A stretch of 64,000 bases of DNA, taken from Planomonospora sp. ID67723 (GTDB lineage Bacteria; Actinomycetota; Actinomycetes; Streptosporangiales; Streptosporangiaceae). Shown here in pieces: positions 35,259 to 46,762 of the stretch; the stretch's first letter is position 1, and each line of letters begins with the position of its first letter. The notes beneath the pieces were generated by a model. The model had not been told where the DNA came from. It saw only the letters and a program-made list of their open reading frames with translations, and ran no database searches. Location of the stretch: contig NZ_JABTEZ010000002.1 in assembly GCF_015711605.1 (NCBI RefSeq), positions 372,001 through 436,000 of the forward strand, written 5' to 3'. The translations under genes were made by a program, and so were the position numbers.

Positions 35259-36266
35259 TTACGAGCAGCTCAGGGCCGCCTTGAGGGTCGTGAGGTTCTG
35301 GCGCATGGCGGACAGGTAGTCGCCGGTGGCGGGCTGGCTCTCGATCGGGTCGAGAACCGCCGTCGTGGCGCCGACCTCCTGGGCGAGAACCTCGGCGACC
35401 TTCGGGCTGACGAGGGTCTCGGTGAAAATCGTAGTCACTTTTTCCCGCTTGGCCACTTCGGACACTTCGGCCAGGCGCGCGGGGGAGGGTTCGGCGTCGG
35501 GGTCGACGCTGATGCCGATCTGATGGAGCCCGTAACGGTTGGCCAGGTAGCCGAAGGCCTCGTGGCTGGTGACCATGGCGTCCGAGCCGCAGTTCGCCAG
35601 ACCCGAGGCCAGTTCCTTGTCGAGGGCGGTCAGGTCGGCGGAGAGCTTCGCGGCGCGGTCCTTGTAGCCCTGGGCGTGGGCGGGGTCGGCGGCGGCGAGC
35701 TTCTCGCCGAGCTTCGTCGCCACGGTGGCGAAGCGGCTCGGATCCAGCCAGAGGTGCGGGTCGTAGGAGACGCCGTGCTCATCCCCGTGCTCGTCACCGG
35801 CCTCGTCCCCGTGTCCGTCGCCGGGCTCCCCGGCGTGCCCGCCCTCCTCCTCGTGGCCCTGCCCCTGCCCGGCGGGGAGGGTCGTGACCATGGTGGCCGC
35901 GTCGAAGCCCCGGTCGGCGGCGTGCTGCTCGACGGCCTCGTCCACGGCGGGCTGCACGCCCTTGATGTAGACCACGAGGGACGTGCTCTCCAGTCCGGCG
36001 ACCACCTGCGGAGAGAGCTCCAGGTCGTGCGGCTCGACGCCGGGCTTGGTGAGCCCGGTGACGGTGGCGTCGGACCCGCCCACCTGCTCGGCCAGCCACT
36101 GCAGCGGGTACATGGCGGCGGTGATCTCCGGCCGGCCTCCCTCCGTGCCGCCGGACCCGGTCGAGCCTTCGGCCCCGGTGCCGCAGCCCGCGGCGGTGAG
36201 GAGCGTGGCCCCGGCGAGCAGGCCGGTGACGCGCATGCGGATACGTCGGGAGGAGTCGGACATCAT
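35259..36266 (-). CDS. znuA: zinc ABC transporter substrate-binding lipoprotein
   Basis: 335 residues. Signal peptide with lipobox LTAAGC, so surface-anchored. ZinT/TroA-like fold with metal ligands DPHLWLDP, VTSHEAFGYLANRYGL and late ETLVSPKVAEVLAQE; in the middle an acidic His-rich loop (HEEEGGHAGEPGDGHGDEAG, then DEHGDEHG) that is diagnostic of zinc-specific ZnuA proteins. ATG at 36266 coincides with the predicted transcription start, so the message is likely leaderless. Under Zur control (box at 36287-36301). Confidence 0.93.
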   Translation of the reverse strand: MMSDSSRRIRMRVTGLLAGATLLTAAGCGTGAEGSTGSGGTEGGRPEITAAMYPLQWLAEQVGGSDATVTGLTKPGVEPHDLELSPQVVAGLESTSLVVYIKGVQPAVDEAVEQHAADRGFDAATMVTTLPAGQGQGHEEEGGHAGEPGDGHGDEAGDEHGDEHGVSYDPHLWLDPSRFATVATKLGEKLAAADPAHAQGYKDRAAKLSADLTALDKELASGLANCGSDAMVTSHEAFGYLANRYGLHQIGISVDPDAEPSPARLAEVSEVAKREKVTTIFTETLVSPKVAEVLAQEVGATTAVLDPIESQPATGDYLSAMRQNLTTLKAALSCS

Positions 36267-36272
36267 GCGTCC

Positions 36273-36302
36273 AGTATGCGCGTAAATGAAAACGGTTGTC
36301 AA
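36273..36302 (-). promoter_or_regulatory. znuA promoter with overlapping Zur box
   Basis: On the minus strand TTGACA (36297-36302), an 18-nt spacer and CATACT (36273-36278); position +1 falls on the A of the znuA ATG. The Zur-type 15-bp near-palindrome TGAAAACGGTTGTCA (36287-36301) overlaps the -35 and spacer, resembling the actinobacterial Zur consensus TGAAAATGATTTTCA. Zur binding would block RNA polymerase. Confidence 0.85.
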
Positions 36303-36468
36303 AATCGGCCCTCGGGGAGCCGACGGCGGGGGGCGCTCGGAGGGCGTTTGGGCTGTTCCGGCAGGGGGAGATGGATACGGACAGCCGTTTTAACGTGATA
36401 TGGACGGCGTCTCCTCTCGCCGAGCGAGACGCCGGTCAAGACGGATCCATCGCCCTTAGGAGCCTGTC

Positions 36469-36765
36469 GTGCTGACGCTGACCGAAAAAGCCGTGGAGGC
36501 GATACGCGACCTCATGGTGGGGGAGAACCTGCCGAAGGAGGCGGGGCTGCGCATCACTCCGAAGGCCGATGACACCTCCACCCTTGAACTGTCCCTGACG
36601 AGCGTGCCGCATGACGGTGACCAGGTGATCAAGAAGGAGGACGTCCGGGTCTTCCTGGACCCCGATGCCGCGGCTGCTCTCGACGATCAGACACTGGACG
36701 CGGACGTGAGTCCGAGCGGCACCCGGATGTCCCTCTACCTGTCCCGGACGGACGACGCGGGCTGA
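36469..36765 (+). CDS. HesB/IscA-like protein lacking cysteines
   Basis: 98 residues. The layout LTLTEKAVEAIRDLM...GLRITPKADD...LELSLTSVPHDGDQVIKKEDVRVFLDP matches the iron-sulfur biogenesis (HesB/IscA/ErpA) fold, but it has no Cys at all, so it cannot carry the usual C-x-C...C cluster ligands. GTG start with AGGAGCC spaced six bases. Cys-free HesB-like adhesin-type proteins are common in actinomycetes; role unknown. It is divergent from znuA, with a GC-poorer spacer that holds both promoters. Confidence 0.75.
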   Translation: MLTLTEKAVEAIRDLMVGENLPKEAGLRITPKADDTSTLELSLTSVPHDGDQVIKKEDVRVFLDPDAAAALDDQTLDADVSPSGTRMSLYLSRTDDAG

Positions 36766-36849
36766 CCGGGGACAGCTTTCGGCCCGTCCCGTACGGCGGG
36801 GCCCGCGCGGGTCACCGGCCGTCGCGGGGCTCCGGCGGCGGCGGACGTC

Positions 36850-38127
36850 CTACCGGGGGTTGTCCGCGTGGGTGAGGGTCTCCCAGGCGACGAAGAGCTT
36901 GTCCGTCCCGGCGGGACGCTGCTGCTCGGTGAGCTTCTGGGTGTTCGGCATGTGGATGCCCAGCCGGTTGTGCAGGGCGTTGAAGCCGACCTCGGTGACC
37001 GGTCCCACCTTGAGTTTGATCGATCCGCCGCACAGCCAGGACGGGATGGACGTGCTGAGCTGGTACCGGGCGTGGAAGCCCATGGCGTGCCGGAGCCGCT
37101 CGCGGACCTGCGGGTAGATGTCGTGGCCCTGGAGGCGGGCGGTCTCGGCGACGTGGGAGATGGCCGCGATGCCGTACCCGGTGTGGGTGAAGTCGCGGCA
37201 GGTCTCCTGCGAGAGGCCGTCGACGAAGGTGGTCTGGCCGTACCAGTACTCGATCACTCCGGCCTTCGTCTTGTACCTGCCGCCGGGCGGCGGAGCGGGG
37301 AAGGCGCCGTCTGACTTCAGGTAGACGTAGGCGGGAACGCGGCGCAGGAACCGGGCCATGGCCCGGTCGTAGGTCCTGCGGTCCTCCAGGAACACCGAGA
37401 TGCCGATCGCGGCGTCCATCATGGTCAGTTCCCAGTTGCCGTTGTAGTTGGCGAACCTGTCGCCCTGGGTGACCTCCGGCAGGTAGGCGTCGCGGAGCAT
37501 GCCGGCGAAGCGGTTCACCGAGGCGGAGGGCCACCTGCCGTAGGCGTGGCGGATGATCTCACCGGCTCTGGGCCACACGGCGCCGGCCCAGGCGGCCTGG
37601 AGCGCCGCGTTGGTGTTGGTGTGGTCCCTGTGCACGGCGGACCAGGCGTCCATGATCTCCATCGCCTTCCTGGCGTACCGGTCGTCGCGTTCGACGTACC
37701 AGACCAGGGCGAGGGTGTAGGCGGAGATCGCGTCCACGCGTTCGTCGACGCAGCCGTGGTTCGGGTTGGAGTAGGCCCCGCACTCCACGACCGCGCGCGC
37801 CTTCGGAGTCCGCGACAGCGAGGCGTACGGGCTGGCCAGCATCGTGTCGTAGGCCTTCTTCCACGGCTGGGCGCCCGCCCTGACCTTCGCCCGCACGAAG
37901 TCGAGCTGCCCCCTGCCGACCAGCACGCCGGGGTGCGTGAAGGCGGAGGGCGCCGCCACCCCCGCAGGGGCGGGCGCGACGTGCGCGGCCGGGGTCCCCC
38001 CGCCCTGGCCGGCGCCGGCGGCGAGGGCCGGTCCGGCGGACAGGCCGACGGCCGACAGGGCGGCCAGCAGGACGGCCGCGCGGGCCGGTCTCCGGCGCCG
38101 GGAGATGGGGGGCGTGGTGGTGCGCAT
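36850..38127 (-). CDS. secreted alginate-lyase-family protein
   Basis: 425 residues. The N-terminus (RRRRPARAAVLLAALSAVGL, then SAGPALAAG) is a Sec-type signal with a twin-Arg-like cluster, followed by a Pro/Ala linker. The catalytic region is all-alpha: HPGVLVGRGQLDFVRAKV, NPNHGCVDERVDAIS, FANYNGNWELTMMDAAIG (conserved N-Y-N-G-N-W-E-L) and RDFTHTGYGIAAISHVAET, which match the alginate_lyase (PF05426-type) superfamily of polysaccharide lyases acting on uronic-acid polymers. His and Tyr/Asn residues in these motifs are likely catalytic. It has its own promoter (TTGACG-18-TAGATT). The true substrate is not certain to be alginate. Confidence 0.8.
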   Translation of the reverse strand: MRTTTPPISRRRRPARAAVLLAALSAVGLSAGPALAAGAGQGGGTPAAHVAPAPAGVAAPSAFTHPGVLVGRGQLDFVRAKVRAGAQPWKKAYDTMLASPYASLSRTPKARAVVECGAYSNPNHGCVDERVDAISAYTLALVWYVERDDRYARKAMEIMDAWSAVHRDHTNTNAALQAAWAGAVWPRAGEIIRHAYGRWPSASVNRFAGMLRDAYLPEVTQGDRFANYNGNWELTMMDAAIGISVFLEDRRTYDRAMARFLRRVPAYVYLKSDGAFPAPPPGGRYKTKAGVIEYWYGQTTFVDGLSQETCRDFTHTGYGIAAISHVAETARLQGHDIYPQVRERLRHAMGFHARYQLSTSIPSWLCGGSIKLKVGPVTEVGFNALHNRLGIHMPNTQKLTEQQRPAGTDKLFVAWETLTHADNPR

Positions 38128-38223
38128 GGGGATGTCTTCCTTCCGGTCCCGCGGATCCCGCGACCGGACCGTTCTCGCACGTGGGGGAGGGGTGTCGACC
38201 GGCAGAACCCGTGATAGCGCCCG

Positions 38224-38266
38224 AATCTAGACATAGCCTCACAATTACGTCAAATATTCGTATATT
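38224..38266 (-). promoter_or_regulatory. promoter of the lyase gene with upstream inverted repeat
   Basis: Minus strand: TTGACG (38248-38253), 18-nt spacer, TAGATT (38224-38229), about 90 nt before the coding start. An AATAT-TCGT-ATATT inverted repeat (38253-38266) abuts the -35, in a strikingly AT-rich patch, and may be a repressor or activator site. Confidence 0.65.
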
Positions 38267-38373
38267 CCACCATTTGTGCGGAGAAAAGGATCACCTGTGT
38301 TCGGAGATACCGCCGGGCGCGTCCCAGGGCTCCGGCGGGGAGGCCCGCGGGCGAGGCGCGGGGAAGGGCCGGC

Positions 38374-38820
38374 CTAGAAGGCCCCGAAGCGGTCGGCGGC
38401 CAGCAGGAGCAGGAAAGTGAGCAGCGCGACCCGGAGGATGCGGCCTTTGGCGCCCAGCGACGGCCACGACATGTAGGCCAGCCAGCAGACGAACCCGGCC
38501 ACCACGAGCACCGCCAGGCCGCCCCAGAAGGACGGCATCGCGAAGCCGGCCAGCAGCAGGACCACCAGGACCACCGGGACGATCCAGCGCGGGAGCCGGA
38601 ACAGGAAGACCATCGGCGCCGCGCTGAGCCGCTCGACCCGCTGCCGCAGACCCGTGGCGCCCGGGGTGAAGAACTGCTCGCCGGGAGGGAGCGGGCGCCT
38701 GGCGGACGTGCGGCCCGGTCTCGGGGCCCGCGCGGACCCCGCGCGGTCCGGCACGGAGCTCTGGGCGAGGGGGTGCGCGGATCGCCCGGGGCGGTCGGCT
38801 GAGCTGCTCTTGTCGGCCAC
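38374..38820 (-). CDS. DUF6703-type membrane protein
   Basis: 148 residues. A basic, Ser/Pro-rich N-terminal 45 residues is followed by RQRVERLSAAPMVFLFRLPRW and two or three helices (VPVVLVVLLLAGFAMPSFWG; LAVLVVAGFVCWLAYMSW; LRVALLTFLLLLAADRF). The RLPRW and WLAYMSWPSLGAKGRILR segments match the actinobacterial DUF6703 family, of unknown function. Start GTG is preceded by TAGGCT (38827-38832) exactly six bases away, indicating a leaderless transcript. Confidence 0.75.
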   Translation of the reverse strand: MADKSSSADRPGRSAHPLAQSSVPDRAGSARAPRPGRTSARRPLPPGEQFFTPGATGLRQRVERLSAAPMVFLFRLPRWIVPVVLVVLLLAGFAMPSFWGGLAVLVVAGFVCWLAYMSWPSLGAKGRILRVALLTFLLLLAADRFGAF

Positions 38821-39087
38821 GGCCAGAGCCTAACGCCGGGACGCCCGGCACGGGTATGGTCCGCCGAGGAGAGCCTTGTGCCGCGCCGGGAGCCGTCCGT
38901 AAACTCGATGCCGGCGAGCTCCGGCGCCGAACCTCCTCTATCGGGCACCCACGCTGCCCGTGCTCCACGGAGGCAAAGGGGACATGCGCGCCTCAGGAGA
39001 GGCGGGTCCCGTGTGCTGGCCGACAGCGCGGCGGGCTGACCGTCAGGCGTGGGCTGGGGTCGGCCGGATGCCGCGAGCGGAGCCACC

Positions 39088-40374
39088 ATGACCAGCAAGA
39101 AGCAGCTCAAGGTCCGGATCCGGGCACGGATGGCCAGGACGGGCGAGAGCTACACCGCCGCCCGCCGCCACCTCGTCGACCGGCCGGAGCCGCGGGCCGA
39201 CGGCGCCTGGACCTTCCACGGCGGGCGCCATCCGGGCAGCGCGGCCATCGCCAACGTCCTCGCCAACCGGGGTGCCGCGGTCGGCGAGCCGATGGTCTTC
39301 CTCGCCGGAGGCGGCCTCGGGGCCGGATACATCCTGTGGGAGTTCAAGCACGACGACAGCCGCCACCTCACGCTCGGCTTCCGCAACCAGTGGCAGTACC
39401 ACGACCGCTGGATGGCGAAGACCCTCGACCGGCTCGGCGTCCGCTTCGCGGCGCACACCACCTCGGGGGCGAAGGGCGCGGCGAAGCTGCTGGCCGGTGA
39501 GCTGGACGCCGGACGGCCCTGCATCGTGCTGCCCGACCGCTACCACGTCGGCTACTGGGGCCTCCCGCGGAGCATGGAGGGGCACGGCGGACACCCGGTC
39601 GTCGCCTACCGGCGCGACGAGAAGGACGTGCTCGTCGACGACCGGGGAACGGCCCCGATCCGGGTGCCGCGCGAGCGGATGGACGCGGCCCGGGCCCGCG
39701 TGCCGTCCTACAGGAACGTCACGCACGTCCTGGAGCCGGCGGAGATCGTCCCCGAGCGGCTGGTCTCGGCCGCTCGGGAAGGCCTGCGCGACGCCGCCGA
39801 CCACCTGAGCTCGGCCTCCGACTCGTTCTCGCTGCCCGCCTGGCGCAAGTGGTCGCGGCTGCTCGTCGACACCCGGAACGCCAAGGCGTGGCCGAAGGTC
39901 TTCGCCGACGGCCGGGGTCTGTCGGGGGCGCTGCTGTCGCTGTGGGAGGGCGTCGAGCCGGTCGGCGCGGACGGCGGCAACCTCCGTGACCTGTTCGCCG
40001 ACGGGCTGGAGGAGGCCGCCGGGCTGCTGGACCTGCCCCTGGGAGGTCTGGCCGACGAGTTCCGGCGGATCCACGGGCTCTGGCACGACCTGGCCGAGGC
40101 GGCATTCTCGCCGGACGTCCCGGGCTTCGCCCGGATGCGGGAGCTCACCGCCGCGGTCCGGGAGTCCCTGCTCTCGGAGGGGACGGCGGGCACGGAGCCC
40201 CCGGCGGAGGGTCCGGAGCTGCGGGCGCTGCGGGCGGAGCTGGACGGGGCCCCGCCGGTCGAGGACGTCGGGGCCCTCTTCGCCGACCTGAGCGAGCGGC
40301 TCGCCGGGATCCACCGGGCCGAGGCGGAGGCGATCGCCGCTCTCCGGGCGCTGGTCTCCCGAAGCGCCTCCTGA
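39088..40374 (+). CDS. BtrH_N/DUF4872-type protein without the catalytic cysteine
   Basis: 428 residues. An N-terminal helix pair [20 protein letters not shown] with [11 protein letters not shown] is a short motif recurrent in actinomycete proteins. The next region follows BtrH_N (cysteine acyltransferase/peptidase C39-like): [21 protein letters not shown] where a Cys is expected after GGRH (here Pro), then [34 protein letters not shown] and [21 protein letters not shown]. The C-terminal half is helical, matching DUF4872. In butirosin synthesis BtrH transfers an acyl group; this homologue may have lost activity or bind instead. ATG has GGAG six bases upstream. Confidence 0.7.
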   Translation: MTSKKQLKVRIRARMARTGESYTAARRHLVDRPEPRADGAWTFHGGRHPGSAAIANVLANRGAAVGEPMVFLAGGGLGAGYILWEFKHDDSRHLTLGFRNQWQYHDRWMAKTLDRLGVRFAAHTTSGAKGAAKLLAGELDAGRPCIVLPDRYHVGYWGLPRSMEGHGGHPVVAYRRDEKDVLVDDRGTAPIRVPRERMDAARARVPSYRNVTHVLEPAEIVPERLVSAAREGLRDAADHLSSASDSFSLPAWRKWSRLLVDTRNAKAWPKVFADGRGLSGALLSLWEGVEPVGADGGNLRDLFADGLEEAAGLLDLPLGGLADEFRRIHGLWHDLAEAAFSPDVPGFARMRELTAAVRESLLSEGTAGTEPPAEGPELRALRAELDGAPPVEDVGALFADLSERLAGIHRAEAEAIAALRALVSRSAS

Positions 40375-40463
40375 AACGCCGTGCGCGTCCGCCGTCCCCG
40401 GCCGCACGGGCGGCCGGGGACGGCGCGACGGGCGCCCGCGGGAGGGTCTGGCATGCTGGGCGG

Positions 40464-40742
40464 ATGCTCGCTCTCATCCGTTACTCGGTGCCGCACGGGC
40501 GGACCGAGGAGTTCCTGGCCCAGGCGCACGACATCGTCGACACGCTGGCCGCCCAGCCGGGATACGTGCGCGGCCGCGTGTCGAGGTCGGTGGACGAGCC
40601 CGAGCTGTGGGCGCTGGTCAGCGAGTGGGAGGGAGCCGGGTTCTACCGGCGGGCCCTCGGCGCGGCGCGGATGGCGATGTATCCCCTGATGACGCTGATG
40701 ATCAACGAGCCCAGCGCGTTCGAGGACGTCGAACGGGGGTGA
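40464..40742 (+). CDS. antibiotic biosynthesis monooxygenase (ABM) domain protein
   Basis: 92 residues, dimeric ferredoxin-like alpha-beta barrel: [41 protein letters not shown] then [20 protein letters not shown]-fold members are quinone or heme-linked monooxygenases or simple dimerisation domains. CATGCT (40452-40457) lies six bases before the ATG, fitting a leaderless message. Specific role unknown. Confidence 0.8.
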   Translation: MLALIRYSVPHGRTEEFLAQAHDIVDTLAAQPGYVRGRVSRSVDEPELWALVSEWEGAGFYRRALGAARMAMYPLMTLMINEPSAFEDVERG

Positions 40743-40873
40743 CCGCCGGCCGCCGGCCGCCGGCGGGTGCGGCGGGCGGGATGGCCAATGCACGCTACCG
40801 GCCGTCCCGGCCTCCCCTAAGCTGGTCCCGACCAATTCCTCGCCGACCTCCAGCCGGATGGAGATTTTCCCTT

Positions 40874-42259
40874 ATGGCACGCCGTACGGACATCATGGAC
40901 ACCATCGTCAGCCTCGCCAAGCGACGTGGGCTCGTCTATCCCTCCAGCGAGATCTACGGAGGCCTGCGCGCGTCGTGGGACTACGGCCCCCTGGGCGTCG
41001 AGCTGAAGAACAACGTCAAGCGCGAGTGGTGGAAGTCCATGGTCCAGGGCCGGGAGGACGTCGTCGGCCTCGACTCCTGCGTCATCCTCGCCCGCGAGGT
41101 GTGGCAGGCCAGCGGCCACGTGGAGACCTTCACCGACCCGCTCACCGAGTGTCAGTCGTGCCACAAGCGCTACCGGGCCGACCACCTCGAGGAGGCCTAC
41201 CAGGAGAAGCACGGCAAGGAGCCCGCCGGAGGCCTGGCCGACATCACCTGCCCCAACTGCGGCACCAAGGGTTCCTTCACCGAGCCCAAGCAGTTCAGCG
41301 GCCTGCTGAAGACCTACCTCGGCGCGGTCGAGGACGAGTCCGGCCTGGCCTACCTGCGCCCGGAGACCGCGCAGGGCATCTTCATCAACTACCTCAACGT
41401 GCAGCAGTCGGCGCGCAAGAAGATCCCGTTCGGCATCGGCCAGATCGGCAAGTCGTTCCGGAACGAGATCACCCCGGGCAACTTCATCTTCCGCACCCGC
41501 GAGTTCGAGCAGATGGAGATGGAGTTCTTCGTCAAGCCGGGCAGCGACGAGGAGTGGCACCAGTACTGGATCGACGAGCGCATGCGCTGGTACGTCGACC
41601 TGGGCGTCAACCAGGACAACCTCCGGCTCTACGAGCACCCGAAGGAGAAGCTCTCCCACTACTCGACGCGGACCGTCGACATCGAGTACCGCTTCAACTT
41701 CACCGGCAGCGAGTGGGGCGAGCTTGAGGGCATCGCCAACCGGACCGACTACGACCTGTCCACGCACTCGAAGGTCTCCGGCACCGACCTGAGCTTCTTC
41801 GAGCAGGACACCGGCGAGCGCTACATCCCCTACGTGATCGAGCCCGCGGCGGGCGTGGACCGCACCGCCCTGATGTTCATGATCGACGCGTACAGCGAGG
41901 ACGAGGCGCCCAACGCCAAGGGCGTCATGGAGAAGCGCACGGTCATGCGCCTCGACCACCGCCTCGCGCCGGTCAAGGCGGCCGTGCTCCCGCTGTCGCG
42001 CAACGCCGACCTGTCGCCGAAGGCCAAGGACCTGGCCGCACGGCTGCGCAGGCGCTGGAACGTCGAGTTCGACGACGCGGGCGCGATCGGCCGCCGTTAC
42101 CGCCGCCAGGACGAGATCGGCACGCCGTTCTGCATCACCGTCGACTTCGACACCCTCGAGGACCAGGCGGTGACCATCCGCGAGCGCGACTCCATGACCC
42201 AGGAGCGGGTGGCCCTCGACCAGGTCGAGTCCTACCTCCGCCAGCACCTCAACGACTGA
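40874..42259 (+). CDS. glyS: glycyl-tRNA synthetase, class II alpha2 type
   Basis: 461 residues. Motif 1 region [22 protein letters not shown], zinc-ribbon-like insertion ([19 protein letters not shown]), motif 2 [17 protein letters not shown] and [21 protein letters not shown], motif 3 [15 protein letters not shown], then the HGTP anticodon-binding domain ([14 protein letters not shown]). ATG at 40874 chosen; GGAG lies 11 bases upstream, a weak Shine-Dalgarno. A strong intrinsic-type hairpin ends the unit. Location near zur and dgt matches the mycobacterial order. Confidence 0.97.
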   Translation: MARRTDIMDTIVSLAKRRGLVYPSSEIYGGLRASWDYGPLGVELKNNVKREWWKSMVQGREDVVGLDSCVILAREVWQASGHVETFTDPLTECQSCHKRYRADHLEEAYQEKHGKEPAGGLADITCPNCGTKGSFTEPKQFSGLLKTYLGAVEDESGLAYLRPETAQGIFINYLNVQQSARKKIPFGIGQIGKSFRNEITPGNFIFRTREFEQMEMEFFVKPGSDEEWHQYWIDERMRWYVDLGVNQDNLRLYEHPKEKLSHYSTRTVDIEYRFNFTGSEWGELEGIANRTDYDLSTHSKVSGTDLSFFEQDTGERYIPYVIEPAAGVDRTALMFMIDAYSEDEAPNAKGVMEKRTVMRLDHRLAPVKAAVLPLSRNADLSPKAKDLAARLRRRWNVEFDDAGAIGRRYRRQDEIGTPFCITVDFDTLEDQAVTIRERDSMTQERVALDQVESYLRQHLND

Positions 42260-42315
42260 GGCGCAGGCGGCGGCCCGGATCGGCCGAGAGCGATCCGGGC
42301 CCGCCGAGAACGCCG

Positions 42316-42362
42316 ACGACGGCCGGCGACCCCGCGAAGGGGTCGCCGGCCGTCGTGCTTTC
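42316..42362 (+). terminator. strong hairpin terminator of glyS
   Basis: Perfect 18-bp stem (ACGACGGCCGGCGACCCC, 42316-42333, with 42339-42356), GCGAA loop, then GCTTTC. One of the strongest stems in the window. Confidence 0.9.
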
Positions 42363-42468
42363 CCGTGACGGGGCCGGCGCACTGCCGCCGGCTGCTGCGG
42401 CGGGAGGAACGTTGTACGGCCGCGCCCCGGCGGTCTGAACCACCCGTGAACGGGATTGAATGCGGCAA

Positions 42469-42502
42469 GAATTGGTGTAAACCAATTGGTTTATACCAAT
42501 TC
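42469..42502. promoter_or_regulatory. tandem GntR/HutC-type operators upstream of ppdK
   Basis: Two TTGGTNTANACCAA sites side by side (TTGGTGTAAACCAA and TTGGTTTATACCAA) together make a 34-bp palindrome with one mismatched pair. Each matches the TGGTNTANACCA consensus of HutC-subfamily GntR regulators such as DasR (known: TGGTCTAGACCA). A degenerate third copy, GGATTAGACC, lies at 42547-42556. The region from about 42455 to 42570 is AT-rich, clearly the ppdK promoter zone. Confidence 0.75.
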
Positions 42503-42683
42503 TCCGGGTGACCGATATCACTATTGATTTGATGCCGATTTGGATTGGATTAGACCGCCAAACAGGGTTTGACGTGCGTAAATGTGCTGTCGCACGGTAG
42601 GTGACGTTTCATCCTGTTGTTCATCGGTAGAGTCCCAGGGGAGGCGGAAGCGCACGTCATTTGAAGCCGTAGAAGGAGCAGCC

Positions 42684-45326
<2,643 letters not shown>

Positions 45327-45327
45327 C

Positions 45328-45385
45328 CCGGTCTCCCGTGCGGCCCGCGCCCCGTTCCCGGGGCGCGGGCCGCACGGGAGACCGG
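45328..45385 (+). terminator. 27-bp perfect hairpin after ppdK
   Basis: Left arm 45328-45354, loop TTCC, right arm 45359-45385, with no mismatch; it starts one base after the ppdK stop codon. No T-run follows. The stem is long enough to extrude as a DNA cruciform and to act as a U-less terminator. Confidence 0.85.
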
Positions 45386-45466
45386 CACGCCGGCCGTAGG
45401 GGTCCCCGAGTGTTTACCCGGCAACCCGCATGGACCGGCCCTATAGTGGATAAAATCACTGCACTT

Positions 45467-46699
45467 ATGTACGGCTATGACGAGCACGACCAGGCCAGAT
45501 GGGTGCCGGAACCGCCCGGCAACCCGGAGAGAGGCCCGTTCGAGCGAGACCGGGCCCGCGTGCTGCACAGCGCCGGGCTGCGGAGACTGGCCGCCAAGAC
45601 GCAGGTGGTCGGGCCGGGGGAGACGCTCGGCAGCGGGCAGCAGGTCCCGCGCACCCGGCTGACCCATTCGCTGGAGTGCGCCCAGATCGGCCGGGAGATG
45701 GGCGAGGCGCTGGGCCGCGACCCCGACCTGGTGGAGACCGCCTGCCTGGCCCACGACCTCGGGCACCCCCCGTTCGGGCACAACGGCGAGACCGCGCTCA
45801 ACGAGCTGGCCGCCGGATGCGGCGGATTCGAGGGCAACGCGCAGAGCCTGCGCCTGCTGACCCGGCTGGAGGCCAAGGTCCTCACCGAAGACGGTCGCAG
45901 CGCCGGGCTGAACCTCACCCGGGCCTCCCTCGACGCCGCGGTCAAATATCCGTGGACCGCCGCCACCTCCCCGAAGTACTGCGCCTACACCGACGACCTG
46001 CCGATCTTCGCCTGGATCAGGCAGGGCGCGCCCGAGGGGCGGGTCAGCTTCGAGGCTCAGGTCATGGACTGGGCCGACGACGTCGCCTACTCCGTGCACG
46101 ACCTGGAGGACGCCCTCCACTCCGGAGCGGTCGTGCTGGAGGCGCTGCGCGATCCGGCCGAGCGCCGCGACGTGTGCGCGACCACCCGCGTCTGGTACGC
46201 CCCGGACGCCGGTCCCGGCGAGCTGGAGGAGATCTTCGCCCGCCTCGTCGCCCAGCCGTTCTGGCCCCGCCGCTTCGACGGCTCCCTGGGCGACCTCGCC
46301 GCGCTCAAGCACCTCACCAGCGTGCTCATCGGCCGCCTCTGCCAGGCCGCCGAGAGCGCCACCAGGGAGGCCTACGGCACCGCCGCCGGACGCTACGGCG
46401 CCGAGCTGGTCGTGCCCCGCGCCACCCGCCTGGAGTGCGCCGTGCTCAAAGGGGTCATCGCCCACTACGTGATGACCGCGGCCGAGCACAACGCCAACCA
46501 GGCGCGGCAGCGCGAGCTCATCCACGACCTGGCCCGGTTGATCATGCAGGGCGCTCCCGACACGCTGGAGCCCGCCCTCCGGCCCATCTTCGCCAAGGCG
46601 GACGGCGACGCCGGGCGGCTGCGGGTGGTCGTCGACCAGATCGCCTCGCTGACCGACACCTCGGCGGTGGCCTGGCACGACCGGCTCACCGGCCCCTGA
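45467..46699 (+). CDS. dgt: deoxyguanosinetriphosphate triphosphohydrolase-like protein
   Basis: 410 residues, HD-domain dNTPase that removes triphosphate from dNTPs. Seen: [40 protein letters not shown] (HD metal site), [18 protein letters not shown] (late Asp ligand) and the C-terminal helical region. The ATG at 45467 has no Shine-Dalgarno but follows TATAGT and TAAAAT hexamers (45442-45456), suggesting a short or absent leader. The gene is adjacent to dnaG in mycobacteria too (Rv2344c-Rv2343c); here an M23 gene lies between them. Confidence 0.93.
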   Translation: MYGYDEHDQARWVPEPPGNPERGPFERDRARVLHSAGLRRLAAKTQVVGPGETLGSGQQVPRTRLTHSLECAQIGREMGEALGRDPDLVETACLAHDLGHPPFGHNGETALNELAAGCGGFEGNAQSLRLLTRLEAKVLTEDGRSAGLNLTRASLDAAVKYPWTAATSPKYCAYTDDLPIFAWIRQGAPEGRVSFEAQVMDWADDVAYSVHDLEDALHSGAVVLEALRDPAERRDVCATTRVWYAPDAGPGELEEIFARLVAQPFWPRRFDGSLGDLAALKHLTSVLIGRLCQAAESATREAYGTAAGRYGAELVVPRATRLECAVLKGVIAHYVMTAAEHNANQARQRELIHDLARLIMQGAPDTLEPALRPIFAKADGDAGRLRVVVDQIASLTDTSAVAWHDRLTGP

Positions 46700-46762
46700 C
46701 GCACCGCGCCGCGACCGCACCGGGTCGCACCGTCCCGGCCCGGTGACGGTCCCGCGGCGCTC

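Noticed and set aside
40743-40873. T-box riboswitch before glyS
   Set aside because: The 131-bp gap is too short and lacks the T-box sequence and specifier structure.
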